Shown here piece by piece: positions 50,335 through 62,731 of a DNA stretch of 64,000 nucleotides. The number at the start of each line of letters is the position of its first letter. Position 1 is the stretch's first letter. This DNA is from Anaeramoeba ignava (lineage: Eukaryota > Metamonada > Anaeramoebidae), in NCBI GenBank assembly GCA_028826165.1, contig JAPDFW010000089.1, positions 62,001 through 126,000 on the forward strand, in the 5' to 3' direction. The notes beneath the pieces are model-generated. The model was not told where the DNA came from. It worked only from the letters and a program-made list of their open reading frames with translations, and did not search any database. The position numbers were made by a program, and so were the translations under genes.

Positions 50335-53300
50335 ATGTCAAAAGTATGATAATTCCAATTTGAAAAACGTTATAAAAATTTAAAAAAAAAAAAAAAAGAA
50401 AAATTAAAAAGTATTTTCTTTAATTTTTTCTTTTTAAATCATTCCCACTTTCTGTTCAATTAAAAAAAACATAAGAAAAACACAATTACATCAACTTCTC
50501 CTATAAATTCAAAAGATAAAACAGAAAATAATGATAAAAATAATGAAGAAAATAATGAAAAGAATGAAAATTATAAAAAAAATATGTCTTTTTCTTTTGA
50601 TTCAATTCAAAATGAAAAGAAAAAAAATCCAAAGAATAATTCTTTTGGTATATTAATGGAAAAATACCGAGGGAAGGTTAATCCAAATCAAAAAACATCT
50701 TTGAGCACTTCTCTTGATAATTTAATTTCTGAATCGTAAATATTAATTTAAATATTAATTATTAAATATTAATTATTAAATATTAATTATTAAATATTAA
50801 TTATTAAATATTAATTTGAATATTAATTTAAATATTAATTTGAATATTAATTATTAAATATTTGATTATTAAATATAAATTATTAAATATTAATTATTAA
50901 ATATTAATTATTAAATATTAATTATTAAATATTAATTATTAAATATTAATTATTAAATATTAATTTAAATATTAATTATTAAATATTAATTTAAATATTA
51001 ATTTAAATATTAATTATTAAATATTAATTTAAATATTAATTATTAAATATTAATTATTAAATATTAATTATTAAATATTAATTATTAAATATTAATTATT
51101 AAATATTAATTATTAAATATTAATTATTAAATATTAAATATTAAATATTAATTATTAAATATTAAATTTTAATTATTAAATATTAATTATTAAATATTAA
51201 ATATTAAATATTATTTATTAATTATTAATTATTAATTTAAAATATTAAATATTAATTATTAATTAATTTAAATTTAAATATTAAATATTAATTATTAATT
51301 TTAAATATTAATTATTAAATATTAATTATTAAATATTAATTATTAAATATTAATTTTTAAAATATTAAATATTAAATTATTAATTATTAAATATTAATTA
51401 TTAAATATTAATTATTAAATATTAATTATTAAATATTAATTATTAAATATTATTAAATATTAATTTAAATATTAATTATTAAATATTAATTATTAAATAT
51501 TAATTTTAAATATTAATTTTAAATATTAATTATTAAATATTAATTATTAAATATTAATTTTAAATATTAATTATTAAATATTAATTTAAATATTAATTAT
51601 TAAATATTAATTATTAAATATTAATTATTAAATATTAATTTAAATATTAAATATTAAATATTAATTATTAATTATTAAATATTAATTATTAAATATTAAT
51701 TATTAAATATTAATTATTAAATATTAATTTTAAATATTAATTTTAAATATTAATTTTAAATATTAATTATTAAATATTAATTATTAATTATTAATTATTA
51801 AATATTAATTATTAAATATTAATTATTAAATATTAATTATTATTAAATATTAATTATTAATTATTAAATATTTATTTAAATATTAATTAAATATTGATTA
51901 TTAAATATTGATTATTAAATATTAATTATTAATTATTTATTTAAATATTAATTTGAATATTAATTTAAATATTAATTTGAATATTAATTTAAATATTAAT
52001 TTGAATATTAATTTAAATATTAATTTTAAATATTAATTTTAAATATTAATTTAAATATTAATTATTAAATATTTGATTATTAAATATTAATTTTTAAATA
52101 TTAATTATTAAATATTAATTATTAAATATTAATTATTAATTATTAAATTATTAATTATTAATTATTAATTATTAAATATTAATTATTAAATATTAAATAT
52201 TAATTATTAATTATTAAATATTGATTATTTAAATATTAATTATTAAATATTAATTATTAAATATTAATTAAATATTGATTATTAAATATTGATTATTAAA
52301 TATTAATTTGAATATTGATTTAAATATTATTAATTTGAATATTAATTTAATTATTAATTATTGATTATTAATTTAAATATTTTGATTATTAAATATTAAT
52401 TATTAAATATTAATTATTAAATATTAATTATTAAATATTAATTATTAAATATTGATTATTAAATATTAATTATTAAATATTTGATTATTAAATATTAATT
52501 TAAATATTAATTATTAAATATTAATTATTAAATATTAATTATTAAATATTAATTATTAAATATTAATTATTAAATATTTATTTAAATATTTGATTATTAA
52601 ATATTTATTTAAATATTTGATTATTAAATATTTATTTAAATATTTGATTATTAAATATTTATTTAAATATTTGATTATTAAATATTTATTTAAATTTTAT
52701 AGTAACTTTTTCAAGGAAATGGAAAAAAAATTCTCAAAATCACCAAACCTTCATACATCAGATTTTTTATTCAAATTTGAAGAAGAAAAAATCATTCAAA
52801 ACTTAGAAGATGGAGAAGATGATGATTATAATCCAAACAAAAAAAAACCCAAAAACAATGAAGAAGCAAAACAAACAGAAAAAAAAAAATCAAACAACAA
52901 TTTTGATAAAAATAACCAAATATTTATTTCTGATCCTTTTGGATCGGAAATGAATCAATTTACATTCAATTCATTTTTCTCTTCTTCACCAAAAGGACTT
53001 GAAATGAAAAGAGAATCATCTGAACCAAATATTCGAGAAACATTTACATTTGAAAATTCAAAACAAACATTTTTTGGAAAGTTTCAATCAAATGATTACA
53101 GTTATTTCAATAAAACAATGCAAACATCACGTTCATTATCTTCACTTCCTCAATTTGGGCATCAAGTTGAACAGAATTTGCATCAAAATGCTTTTAGTCA
53201 ATCACCTTTAAAATCAGGTTTTTTTATCGATCAAAATTATCTTGATTTTCCAAATCAAATGGCAGATTTTTACTCAAGTTCACCTTTTGAATTTCATAGT

Positions 53301-54402
53301 GATTCTCCAAATGGATTAAATGATTTCTCATTTTCAATTCATGAAGATTATTTTAAGAAACAACCAAATATGAATTTCAATCAGAATGGATTCAATATAA
53401 AAGAAAGAAGGAAAAATCTAAATCTAAATCAAAATCAAAATCAAAATCAAAATCTAAATCAAAATTTAAATCTAAATCAAAATCAAAATTTAAATCAAAA
53501 TTTAAATCAAAATCAAAATTTAAATCAAAATTTAAATCAAAATCAAAATCAAAATTTAAATCAAAATTTAGATCAAAATCAAAATTTAAATCAAAAAATG
53601 TTTCAAACAATGGATGATTTAATATTTGATTCGAATGATCAGGAATTTAAAACCGAAATGATTGATTATGTTGATAATGACAATAATGAAAATGAAAATG
53701 AAAATGAAAATGAAAATGAAAATGAAAATGGAAATGAATTTAGAAATAATAATTATATTCCAAACGAGATCCAAAATGACAATCTTCAAAATTTTGAGAT
53801 TCATAATTTCTCAACTCAACCAATACAAAATCAAATTTTTACTCTTTATGTTGATATTGAGTTCAAAGCAGGTCGTCGATCTCGCTTCATATCATCCTCA
53901 GATCTTAATTTAAATGTTGGAGAATGCGCAATTGTTGAAGCAGATCGAGGTTTTGATCTTGGATATATTATGAATATTTCTCAAATTGATTTTTCGAAAA
54001 AATCACCAAAAGTAAATCAAAATACTCTTTATCAAAATTATAAACAAGTTATTCGAAAAGCTTTTGAAAAAGAAATTTCTCAAATGAATCAAAAAGAAAA
54101 AGATGAAATTAGAGCATTTTCTATTTGTCAAAGAAAGATAAATGAGCGTCGACTTCCAATGGAGGTTTTATATCAAATATTAATTTAAATATTTATTTAA
54201 TAATTTATTTATTTAATTATTTATCTTTTAGTTAATTGATTCGGAATTCCAATTCGATAGAAAAAAATTAACTTTTTATTTCACTGCAGAAACTAGAATT
54301 GATTTTCGTGATCTTGTTAAAGAATTATTTAAGATTCATAAAACAAGAATTTGGATGAAACAAATATCAAAAACAAATAATAGAAATGGATCTAAAAAAT
54401 AA
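50335..54402 (+). CDS. PSP1 C-terminal domain protein (four exons)
   Basis: 633 residues from exons 50335-50343 (only MSK), 50476-50735, 52703-54164 and 54232-54402; all phases agree. The last ~190 residues form the PSP1 conserved domain: [74 protein letters not shown] and [12 protein letters not shown]1 in yeast is a suppressor linked to mRNA decay and P-bodies, and the domain also occurs in trypanosomatid and bacterial YaaT proteins. The N-terminal two thirds are disordered, with Ser/Phe-rich stretches and a long Asn/Gln/Leu repeat (about residues 320-390), a prion-like layout consistent with granule association (inference). A 2-kb satellite intron separates exons 2 and 3. An ATG at 50584 would be a shorter alternative start. 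Confidence 0.87.
50740..52690 (+). repeat. 14-bp satellite AAATATTAATTATT in PSP1 intron
   Basis: About 1.95 kb of AAATATTAATTATT and AATTTAAATATT units, with a block of TGATTATTAAATATTTATTT near 52595-52690. Donor GTAAAT, acceptor TTATAG. Confidence 0.95.
53420..53600 (+). repeat. Coding CAAAAT/TTAAAT repeat in PSP1 gene
   Basis: Read as Asn-Gln and Asn-Leu-Asn-Gln repeats. A second (GAAAAT)n block at 53685-53735 gives Asn-Glu repeats. Confidence 0.9.
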
Positions 54403-54694
54403 CAATTTAAATTTTTAATTTTTAATTTTTAATTTTTAAAACTTTTTAAAAGAGAAAATACACAAACAAATAAAACGGAATAAAACTTTAAAAAAGAAAT
54501 CTTTTTTAAGAATTTTTTTTTTAGGTGTTTTTTTTGAAATAATTTCTTGAAACAAAAAAAAAAAAAAGGAATTTGAAGAGATCAAAAAAAACTGAACAAA
54601 AAAAAAGTAAGGAAAAAAAAAAAAGAAAAAGAAAGGAAAAGAAAAAGGAAAGAAACAAAGTTATGATTGAATGATTGATTAATTGATTAATTGA
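54403..54694. other. Convergent AT-rich spacer
   Basis: 292 bp of A-rich sequence between the PSP1 and PAS gene stops, including (TTTTTAA)n at 54408-54440. No gene seen. Confidence 0.5.
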
Positions 54695-56638
54695 TTATTT
54701 ATCATCCTTAGAATTATCATCTTTTTTTGGATCATCATCTTCCTTTGAAGTTGAGTCTAAATCCTCAGGAGAAGTAAATTCATTTCCATGACTTTCATTG
54801 AAGCTATCAAAACTTTCATCTTGAGGATTTGTATTTTGGGACATATCAATAAGACTATATAATTCATCAGTGATTGTGTTTTGTTTCTGAATAATAGAAA
54901 TGAGCTGTTTGAGTTTTCTTTTGATTGATAAATTCTCTTCAAGAATTGATTGTTTGACACTTTTTTCTGTTTCCATTCCACCAAGTCTTCTTTGTAAATG
55001 TGATTCTAATTTTTCATATTTCTTTCGATGTTCCTTCCTTTCTTGTTGGAGTCTTTCATTCAATTTATTTATCTGATCATCCTTGTGTTTGATTGCATCT
55101 TGAATTGAACTTGATATCTGATTCAAATTATTACTAACTTTTTCTTCCAATTTTTCATTTTTCATGTTTTTGACTAAATTTTGAATTTTTTGAATTTGTT
55201 CCTCTAACACGACTTGATTAGGTGTTTGCTCAACTGAACGTGAATGTGAAAGGCTTGATGTTCGAACAGCTCTTGTTTGGTCGCCTGCTCCTTGTGACTT
55301 TTGAGAGCGACTGTCTGAGTCAACATCCACACCTGTGTCACTTGATGTATCTAATTTTAATTGATTTGGTGCCATTTCTTGTTTTAATTTTTCTTGTTCA
55401 TCTGCTTTGATTGGATTTTCAGATTCCCGTATAATTAATTGTGCTGCTGGTTTTCCTGCTAGATATAATAGTGTAATCCACACTGAAACCCAGATGTTAT
55501 TTCCTGAACGTGATTTCCCAAATAACCATGATGTGTTGTATGTTCCAGTCTCGGATCTTTTGATTAATTTTAATTTTAATTTTAATTTTAATTTTATAAA
55601 TGAATTTTGATTTTGATTTTAATTATAATTTTAATTTTAATTTTAATTTTAATTTTAATTTTAATTTTAATTTTAATTTTATAAATGAATTTTAATTTTA
55701 ATTTTAATTTTAATTTTAATTTTAATTTTAATTTTAATTTTAATTTTAATTTTAATTTTAATTTTATAAATGAATTTTAATTTTTAATTTTAATTTTAAT
55801 TTTAATTTTATAAATGAATTTTAATTTTAATTTTAATTTTAATTTTTAATTTTAATTTTAATTTTAATTTTAATTTTAATTTTATTTTTTTAATTTTAAT
55901 TTTTAATTTTAATTTTGATTTTAATATTAATTTTAATTTTGATTTTAATATTAATAATTTTAATTTTAATTTTAATTTTAATTTTAATTTTAATTTTAAT
56001 TTTAATTTGAATAATTTTAATTTTAATTTTAATTTTAATTTTAATTTTAATTTTAATTTTAATTTTAATTTTAATTTTATAAATGAATTTTAATTTTAAT
56101 TTTAATTTTAATTTTAATTTTAAATTTTAATTTTAATTTTAATTTTAATTTTAATTTTTTAGTTAATTTTTTAGTTAATTTTCATTGATCAAAACTTATT
56201 CTTTTTTTTTTTTTCATTGATCAAAAGTTATATTATTTTTCTTTCTTTTTCATCTTTTTTTAATTTTTTTATTAATTTTTTATCTTTATTTTAATTTTTT
56301 AAATAATTCAAAAAAGTCCAAAAAAAAAAAAGAATAAAAAATAAAAAATAAAAATAATAATAAACTCACTGTAAAACTTTTTTAAGAACAAGAAGAACAG
56401 CCATATCAGTAGCAAGATTTAAATGGGGTTGTTCTTTAGCAGAAATAAGACTAATTTGTTCACCAACAATTTGAGTTTCAGAAACTAAACCAGTTAAATC
56501 AAGAAAAGCTTTATTAACTTGGTCGATTTTTGTTAAATTATCTACAATTATCATTGGTTCTTTTGATTCATTAAATGATTTCATATAACGCTTTAATTTT
56601 TTCTTTGGAATTTGAAGTGAAAATTCTTTATTTCCCAT
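54695..56638 (-). CDS. PAS-domain coiled-coil protein
   Basis: 376 residues from exons 56370-56638 and 54695-55556, joined in phase (KKVLQ|SETG). The PAS domain covers about residues 20-135: MIIVDNLTKIDQVNKAFLDL, then GKSRSGNNIWVSVWITLLYL and AQLIIRESE, the classic PAS beta-sheet. The rest is a Ser/Asp-rich linker, a coiled coil (about 165-310) and an acidic tail (STSKEDDDPKKDDNSKDDK). MGNKEFS at the start fits N-myristoylation, which would tether it to membranes. No kinase or cyclase domain is seen. Start at 56638 is chosen because upstream codons lack an ATG. Ligand and partners unknown. Confidence 0.75.
55557..56369 (-). repeat. (TTTTAA)n intron of PAS gene
   Basis: 813-bp intron with five TTTTATAAATGAA blocks (plus-strand sense). 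Confidence 0.93.
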
Positions 56639-56908
56639 TTTTTGTTTTTTTTTGTTTTTATTGTTTTTATTGATCAATTAAAATTAATCTTTATTTTTGT
56701 TTTGGTTAAAATAACGGAAATTTGGAAAGTGTAAAAAAAATGTATTATTTAAAAGATAAAAAGGTAAAAAAAGTAAGAAGAAAAATGAAAAATGAAAAAA
56801 ATGAAAAAAAATGATCTTTTCTTTTCCTTTTAAAAAAATTTTTTTTTCTTAAATTTTTTTTTTCTCCTTTTTTTTTTCATTTTTCTTCTTTTTATTTCAA
56901 AAATAGAA

Positions 56909-57960
56909 ATGAAAATTTCTGCTAAAAAACAATTAGAAATTAATAACAAAATTAAAAAAAGAACAAAAATTATAATTTTGGTTTCAAATTTATTATATAT
57001 TTTATTTCATATATTTTTTGCTAAAATCAGATTTAATTTTGGGTTTTTTTCTGGTTTTTTTTTGATTGGAATTACTTATTATTTTGCTTATTATTTAATT
57101 TCTATGTATTCAAAACCTGTTAGTTTAAATTTGTTTTTAAAATTTATTTCAAAAAAAAAAAACCGAAAATTATTTTAAATTAAATTTAAATTAATTAGAC
57201 TTATAGTAATGGAAAATTAATTCTTGCAGGTAATAATCTAACAGAACCTGGTGAAATTCTTGATCTTTGTTTTGATTCAATTTATATTTCTGCATTTGTT
57301 CAAGTTTTTTCTATTATTTCTCGAAAATTTTGGTTTTTTTTCTTATTGGTAAAAAGAAAATCAAATTCAAAATCAATTTAAAATTAAAATTCAAAATCAA
57401 AATCTAAATTAAAATCAAAATCAAATTCAAAATCAAAATCAAAATCAAAATCAAAATCAAAATCAAAATCAAAATCAAAATCAAAATCAAAAATCAAAAT
57501 CAAATTCAAAATCAAAATCAAAATCAAAATCAAAATCAAAATCAAAATCAAAATCAAAAATCAAAATCAAAATCAAAATCAAAATCAAAATTAAAATCAA
57601 AATCAAAATCAAAATCAAAATCAAAATCAAAATCAAAATCAAAATCAAAATCAAACAAATCAATTCAAAATCAAAATCAAAATCAAAATCAAAATCAAAA
57701 TCAAAATCAAATTCAATTTAAAATCAAAATTAAAATCAAAATCAAAATCAAAATTAAAATTAAAATTAAAATTAAAATTTCAATATCAAAATAAAAATAA
57801 AAAGATTCCAGGATTTGGTTTATGGAAATTATGGTCTACTTTAATTAGACCTTGGCTTTCAATGAGAGGAAATGAAACAGAAGTTGAAGATGAAGATGAT
57901 GAAAATGAAAATAAAAAGAAAAAAAAGAAACATGGAAAGAAAATCAAAATTTATAAATGA
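56909..57960 (+). CDS. TMEM208/SND2-like ER targeting protein
   Basis: 171 residues from exons 56909-57118, 57199-57348 and 57805-57960. SND2/TMEM208 is a multi-helix ER membrane protein of the SRP-independent targeting route. Features: N-terminal SAKKQLEINNKIKKRTKIII, helices IIILVSNLLYILFHIFF and FLIGITYYFAYYLISMY, the KPTYSNGKLILAGNNLTEPG loop formed across the first splice, a third helix pair (ISAFVQVFSIISRKFW), then IPGFGLWKLWSTLIRPWL and a charged tail (EVEDEDDENENKKKKKKHGK). Length and helix order match the family. Its last exon is duplicated about 4.1 kb downstream. Confidence 0.87.
57349..57804 (+). repeat. (AAAATC)n intron of SND2 gene
   Basis: 456-bp intron of AAAATC hexamers, the same unit that encodes Gln/Asn tracts in exons of other genes here. 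Confidence 0.95.
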
Positions 57961-58620
57961 AAGAATCCAAATATTTTTTTTTTCAAAAAAGTTTTTAAAA
58001 TAAAAATAAAAAATGGATTCATTTTCCAATTAAAATTTAAATTAAACATTTTGTTTAAAAACATTCAAAAATCTTTTCCATAGAAACAAATTGAAGTTTT
58101 AAATTGAGGATCAGAAAAAAAAGGAAAAACAAGAAATTGAAGATAAAATTTTAAATTAAATTTTTCTATTTGAGTTTCTAAATTTGATTTTAATAAACCA
58201 TCATCTTGAATTTTTAATTGGAATAAATTTTGAATTTTTAATTGGAATAAATTTTGAATTTTTAATTGGAATAAATTTTGGAAAAAATTAGTTGAAAAAC
58301 CAAATGATTTCCTTAACAATTTTGTGTTTAAATCATAATCAACTTTGGATCCAATTTGGATATTTTTTGTCAAATTTGAAATCAAATGAGAATTAATTTG
58401 ATTTGAATTTTTAAGTGAAAATTTAAATAGAGTTTCTTTTCGAAATGAAACCATTTTGAATCCAAAATTTCCTGATTTGTTTATTTCAATATTTTTTTGA
58501 TAATTTGCATTAAATTCAAAACAATCATTGAAAAAAGTTTTTGTTGAAAATTTGATATTTTGAATAAAATCTTGAACTTGAAATGGTTCTAAATTAAATT
58601 CTGAATTATCGGAAAATTTT
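57793..58620. repeat. Segmental direct repeat, copy A
   Basis: Highly similar to 61929-62731: SND2 last exon plus the 3' part of the following minus-strand gene. It ends abruptly after CGGAAAATTTT at 58620. Confidence 0.92.
58065..58620 (-). pseudogene. 3' fragment of duplicated beta-strand-rich gene, copy A
   Basis: C-terminal part only; upstream sequence is lost at the duplication junction (58620). It keeps the last segment missing from copy B (GLLKSNLETQIEKFNLKF to FYGKDF), with a 27-bp motif (LFQLKIQN) repeated three times. Alternating hydrophobic and polar residues and a hydrophobic C-terminus suggest a mitochondrial-type beta-barrel, but I cannot name the family. Confidence 0.6.
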
Positions 58621-58770
58621 CAAAATTGAATTGAATTGGTTTTGTTATTTTTTTTAAGTTGATTTTTGATAAGTTTGGGTGATTTAATTGAACCAAAAAA
58701 CCAAATATCATTCTGAATTTTATTTGTTCATTTGTTTGTATAGTTTTTTGTTGAGAAAAGAAAGAGGAAT

Positions 58771-61623
58771 TCAATTTGTTTGATTTTTTTGTGAGTTTTT
58801 CATCAAATCTGTCTTACACAATATCCAATCAAAGGGATTTACTTGATTTAAATTTTCACCATTAACCAAAATAACTGGATCTTCTGCAAATTGAGAAGAA
58901 CTATGACGTGTTGTTTTGGAAGTAATGTAAACATAATATTGATTTGGTGGAAGAATATATGTTTTTGCGCATTTCTTGGGTTTTTTGCTTTTGTTGTTTG
59001 CTGAGTTTTTTCTGTTTTTTGGATTGCTTTTCTTTTTGATCTGGAGAAAATTCATTTTTTGGTTGTTGAGTGTTGTTTTGTTGTTCGGATAACTTTTGTA
59101 TCAACTGTAAAGTCTCGTTATCTAATTCTATCCTTGATAAGTTTGAATAATATTCTAAAATTGATGTTTCTTGTTGATTAGTTGGTTTGAAATTTCTTTT
59201 GAATAAACTATCAACTCTTGTCTTATGATGAGGATAATCTAATATTGAAACTTGAAAGTAAAAGAGTTGCTTTTCTTCTTTTTCATTTTTAGATAAACAA
59301 ACGAAATCAACAACAGAATGACTTTTGTAGCACACAATCAAATCTCCTATTGAAATATTTTCTAATGGAATTTTGCTTATGTTGGTGAATGATTCTATTT
59401 ATCTGGATTTTAAATGTTTCAGGGTTTCTTTGCTCTTCTCCTTTCAGATTGGTATTTGATAATGTAAGTGTGAAATCACTATCACTAAACTTTTCGAATC
59501 CATTCAAAACAAATAGTTTTAATGCCATCCAATTTTAAATCGAGTTGACATAGGATATTGATATAACTGAATCCTTGACTTTTGAAAATTTCAAGAATTG
59601 CTTCTTTTACCCATTCACAAATTGGAACAATTTCCTTTTTGAATGATTTCAAAGTTTCTGTTTGACTCAGTTCCATTTCATCTTCATCTTCATTTTCTTT
59701 TTCTTTATCATTGGAATTATTTGAGTAAAAGATGTGAAATAAACCTGATAATTCCCAAAATTCAGGTAAATAAGTAATATTTCCATTTAGACAAAGAAGA
59801 GTTGGAAGTTCAATCTCTTGTTTGATCTGCTGATGATCTTTGATTTGTTTGATTTTGTTCAGAACATAATTAACTTTTTTTTTATAATGTTCAATGCAAT
59901 CCAATATAAATTGATTTATCAATCTGAGTGCATGAGATGATTGTTTTTTCCAGTTTCGATAACTTGTTGATACAATATCCAACACTCTTGGAACTTTGTT
60001 TGTAAATTTTTCCAAAAAATTTGTTGTTCTATGTTGTGGAATTTTTCCTTCTTTTCTTTTCCATTCGAAAATCGATTTAAATTCTGATTTAGTATAAATT
60101 GTTGTTTTCACTCCAAATTCTTGAAAATCAATCTCGGGAATCTTGTTCTGATAAAAACTTGAACTCAAAGATGCTATCATTATTCCACTTGTGATGTCTG
60201 GTAAATTCTTGAAAATATTTAAAATATGTTCTGAATCTTTAAATTGCTCTCTATAAAGAACATTGTATTCATCAATTGCAATCAGAACTTTAAATTCTTT
60301 AATTTCTAATTCAAAGAGTTGCTCAAAAAAATTTTGGCAATCCTCAACCATTTGTTGTTTATCTTCTCGTGTTGAGTTTCCCTTATTCCATAATTTTTTA
60401 TCATAATCAAAGTCACATTTTTGAAATAATTGGTTTCCATATCTTGTAAAAAGGTTTTTCATTATTTTTTTAGCAACAATATGACTTTCAGATTCTCTTA
60501 AAGTAAGTAAAGTCAAATAAACAACAACCCATTTTTGATTTTTATTTTTTGTGTTTTTGTGTTTGATTATCTTTAATTATCATTTGAGAAATATCTTCAA
60601 TATTTAATTTATCCAAATTTAAATCATTTTCAGACTGTTGTTCAACATTTTCTTTGGTTTCATTTGAATTTAAATCTTCTTGATTGCATTCTTTCTTTTC
60701 TTGAACTTTCCAAGGCTTCCAATTTGATTTCAAATGATTTTTCAATTTCCAAGTATTGAACAAGAATAAGAATAAGAATAAGAATAAGAATAAGAATAAG
60801 AATAAGAATATCAATATCAATAAGAATATAAATAAGAATATGAATAAGAATAAGAATAAGAATAAGAATAAGAATAAGAATATGAATATGAATATGAATA
60901 TGAATAAGAATATGAATAAGAATATCAATATCAATATAAATATCAATATAAATATAAATATCAATATCAATATCAATATCAATATCAATATCAATATCAA
61001 TATCAATATCAATATCAATATCAATATCAATATCAATATCAATATCAATATCAATATCAATATCAATATCAATATCAATATCAATATCAATATCAATGAA
61101 AATATCAATATCAATATCAATATCAATATCAATATCAATATCAATATCAATATCAATATCAATATCAATATCAATATCAATATCAATATCAATATCAATA
61201 TCAATATCAATATCAATATCAATATCAATATCAATATCAATATCAATATCAATGAAAATATTTATTTTTGTGATTGAAAAATTTGTACATGAAAATAAGA
61301 GAAATAACAAGCAAGATGAAAGAGAGTATAAGATTTTCCTGTTCCGTTTTCTCCATACAAAACCATTTGTTCTGTTGATCCTTGCTCGATTTCATTCATC
61401 AAATCTTGTGTTTGTTTTCTTATCAAAATTGGTGATATAATTTCCATGCTTTGTGTTTCCGAATTTCGACTGGACAAACAGGAAAAATATTGCAAGGTAT
61501 TCCACCAATTTTATTACAGTTTTCTGATTTTGAATGTTCTTCAATCGGAATTTTTGAAAGTTCTTTTTTAATTTCATCTTCAGAAAAAATTTTGAGATTT
61601 TCTTTTTCAAATTGTTTTGACAT
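58771..61623 (-). pseudogene. Decayed P-loop NTPase with nuclease-like C-terminus (RHS/Crinkler-like)
   Basis: Consecutive minus-strand fragments in several frames. MSKQFEKENLKIF starts at 61623. A Walker A, YGENGTGKS, lies near 61340, a Walker B, VLIAIDEYN, near 60270, then an alpha-helical region (VPRVLDIVS, CEWVKEAILEIFK). A segment VVDFVCL...LFYFQVSI near 59250 resembles the PD-(D/E)XK core of RHS/Crinkler-type proteins. At least four frame breaks (near 61430, 59491, 59400 and 59000) and a roughly 500-bp (ATATCA)n tract between Walker A and Walker B make it non-functional as read. RHS/Crinkler proteins are a widespread, mobile-element-linked family; the assignment is inference from domain order and needs a profile search. 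Confidence 0.45.
60757..61258. repeat. (AATAAG)n and (ATATCA)n microsatellite
   Basis: AATAAG units (60757-60930) pass into a long pure ATATCA array (60930-61258). It separates Walker A from Walker B of the decayed NTPase. Confidence 0.95.
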
Positions 61624-61928
61624 TTAGAAAATAGAAAAAAAAGAAAAAAATGAAAAAAATTTAATAAAAAAAAAATCTTTTAAAGTAATTTTGATCAACG
61701 GCTACTTTATCTGTTAATTTCTTTTAATTCCTAATTGAAATCTTCTGATTTGATTTTAATTTTGACTTTGATTTGATTTGATTTTATTCTTGACTTCTCT
61801 TTTTTGCTTTTTTTGGAAAATTTGTTTTTTGTTTATTGATTTTGAGTCCAGATCTTTTCAAATCTAAAAAATTAAAATCAAAATTAAAATCAAAATCAAA
61901 ATTAAAATTTTAATTCAAATTCAAATTT
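61624..61928. other. Intergenic spacer before repeat copy B
   Basis: About 300 bp of A/T-rich sequence with TTTGATT runs at 61750-61790. No gene seen. Confidence 0.5.
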
Positions 61929-62731
61929 AAAAATAAAAAGATTCCAGGATTTGGTTTATGGAAATTATGGTCTACTTTAATTAAACCTTGGCTTTCAATG
62001 AGAGGAAATGAAACAGAAGTTGAAGATGAAGATGATGAAAATGAAAAAAAGAAAAAAAAGAAACATGGAAAGAAAATCAAAATTTATAAATGAAAGAATC
62101 CAAATATTTTTTTTTTCAAAAAAGTTTTTAAAATAAAAATAAAAAATGGATTCATTTTCCAATTAAAATTTAAATTAAACATTTTGTTTAAAAACATTCA
62201 AAAATCTTTTCCATAGAAACAAATTGAAGTTTTAAATTGAGGATCAGAAAAAAAAGGAAAAATAAGAAATTGAAGATAAAATTTTAAATTAAATTTTTCT
62301 ATTTGAGTTTCTAAATTTGAATTTTTAATAAACCATCATCTTGAATTTTTAATTGGAATAAATCTTGAATTTTTGATTGGAATAAATTTTGGAAAAAATT
62401 AGTTGAAAAACCAAATGATTTCCTTAACAATTTTGTGTTTAAATCATAATCAACTTTGGATCCAATTTGGATATTTTTTGTCAAATTTGAAATCAAATGA
62501 GAATTAATTTGATTTGAATTTTTAAGTGAAAATTTAAATAGAGTTTCTTTTCGAAATGAAACCATTTTGAATCCAAAATTTCCTGATTTGTTTATTTGAA
62601 TATTTTTTTGATAATTTGCATTAAATTCAAAACAATCATTAAAAAAAGTTTTTGTTGAAAATTTGATATTTTGAATAAAATCTTGAACTTGAAATGGTTC
62701 TAAATTAAATTCTGAATTATCGGAAAATTTT
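61929..62731. repeat. Segmental direct repeat, copy B
   Basis: Second copy of 57793-58620, offset about 4.13 kb. It differs by small indels, including loss of one Asn codon in the exon and one fewer 27-bp motif in the minus-strand gene. Confidence 0.92.
61941..62093 (+). pseudogene. Orphan duplicate of SND2 last exon
   Basis: Matches SND2 exon 3 (IPGFGLWKLW ... KIYK, stop TGA) and retains the AAAAG acceptor, but no other SND2 exons precede it. It could only be used by read-through of the 4-kb interval. Confidence 0.85.
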
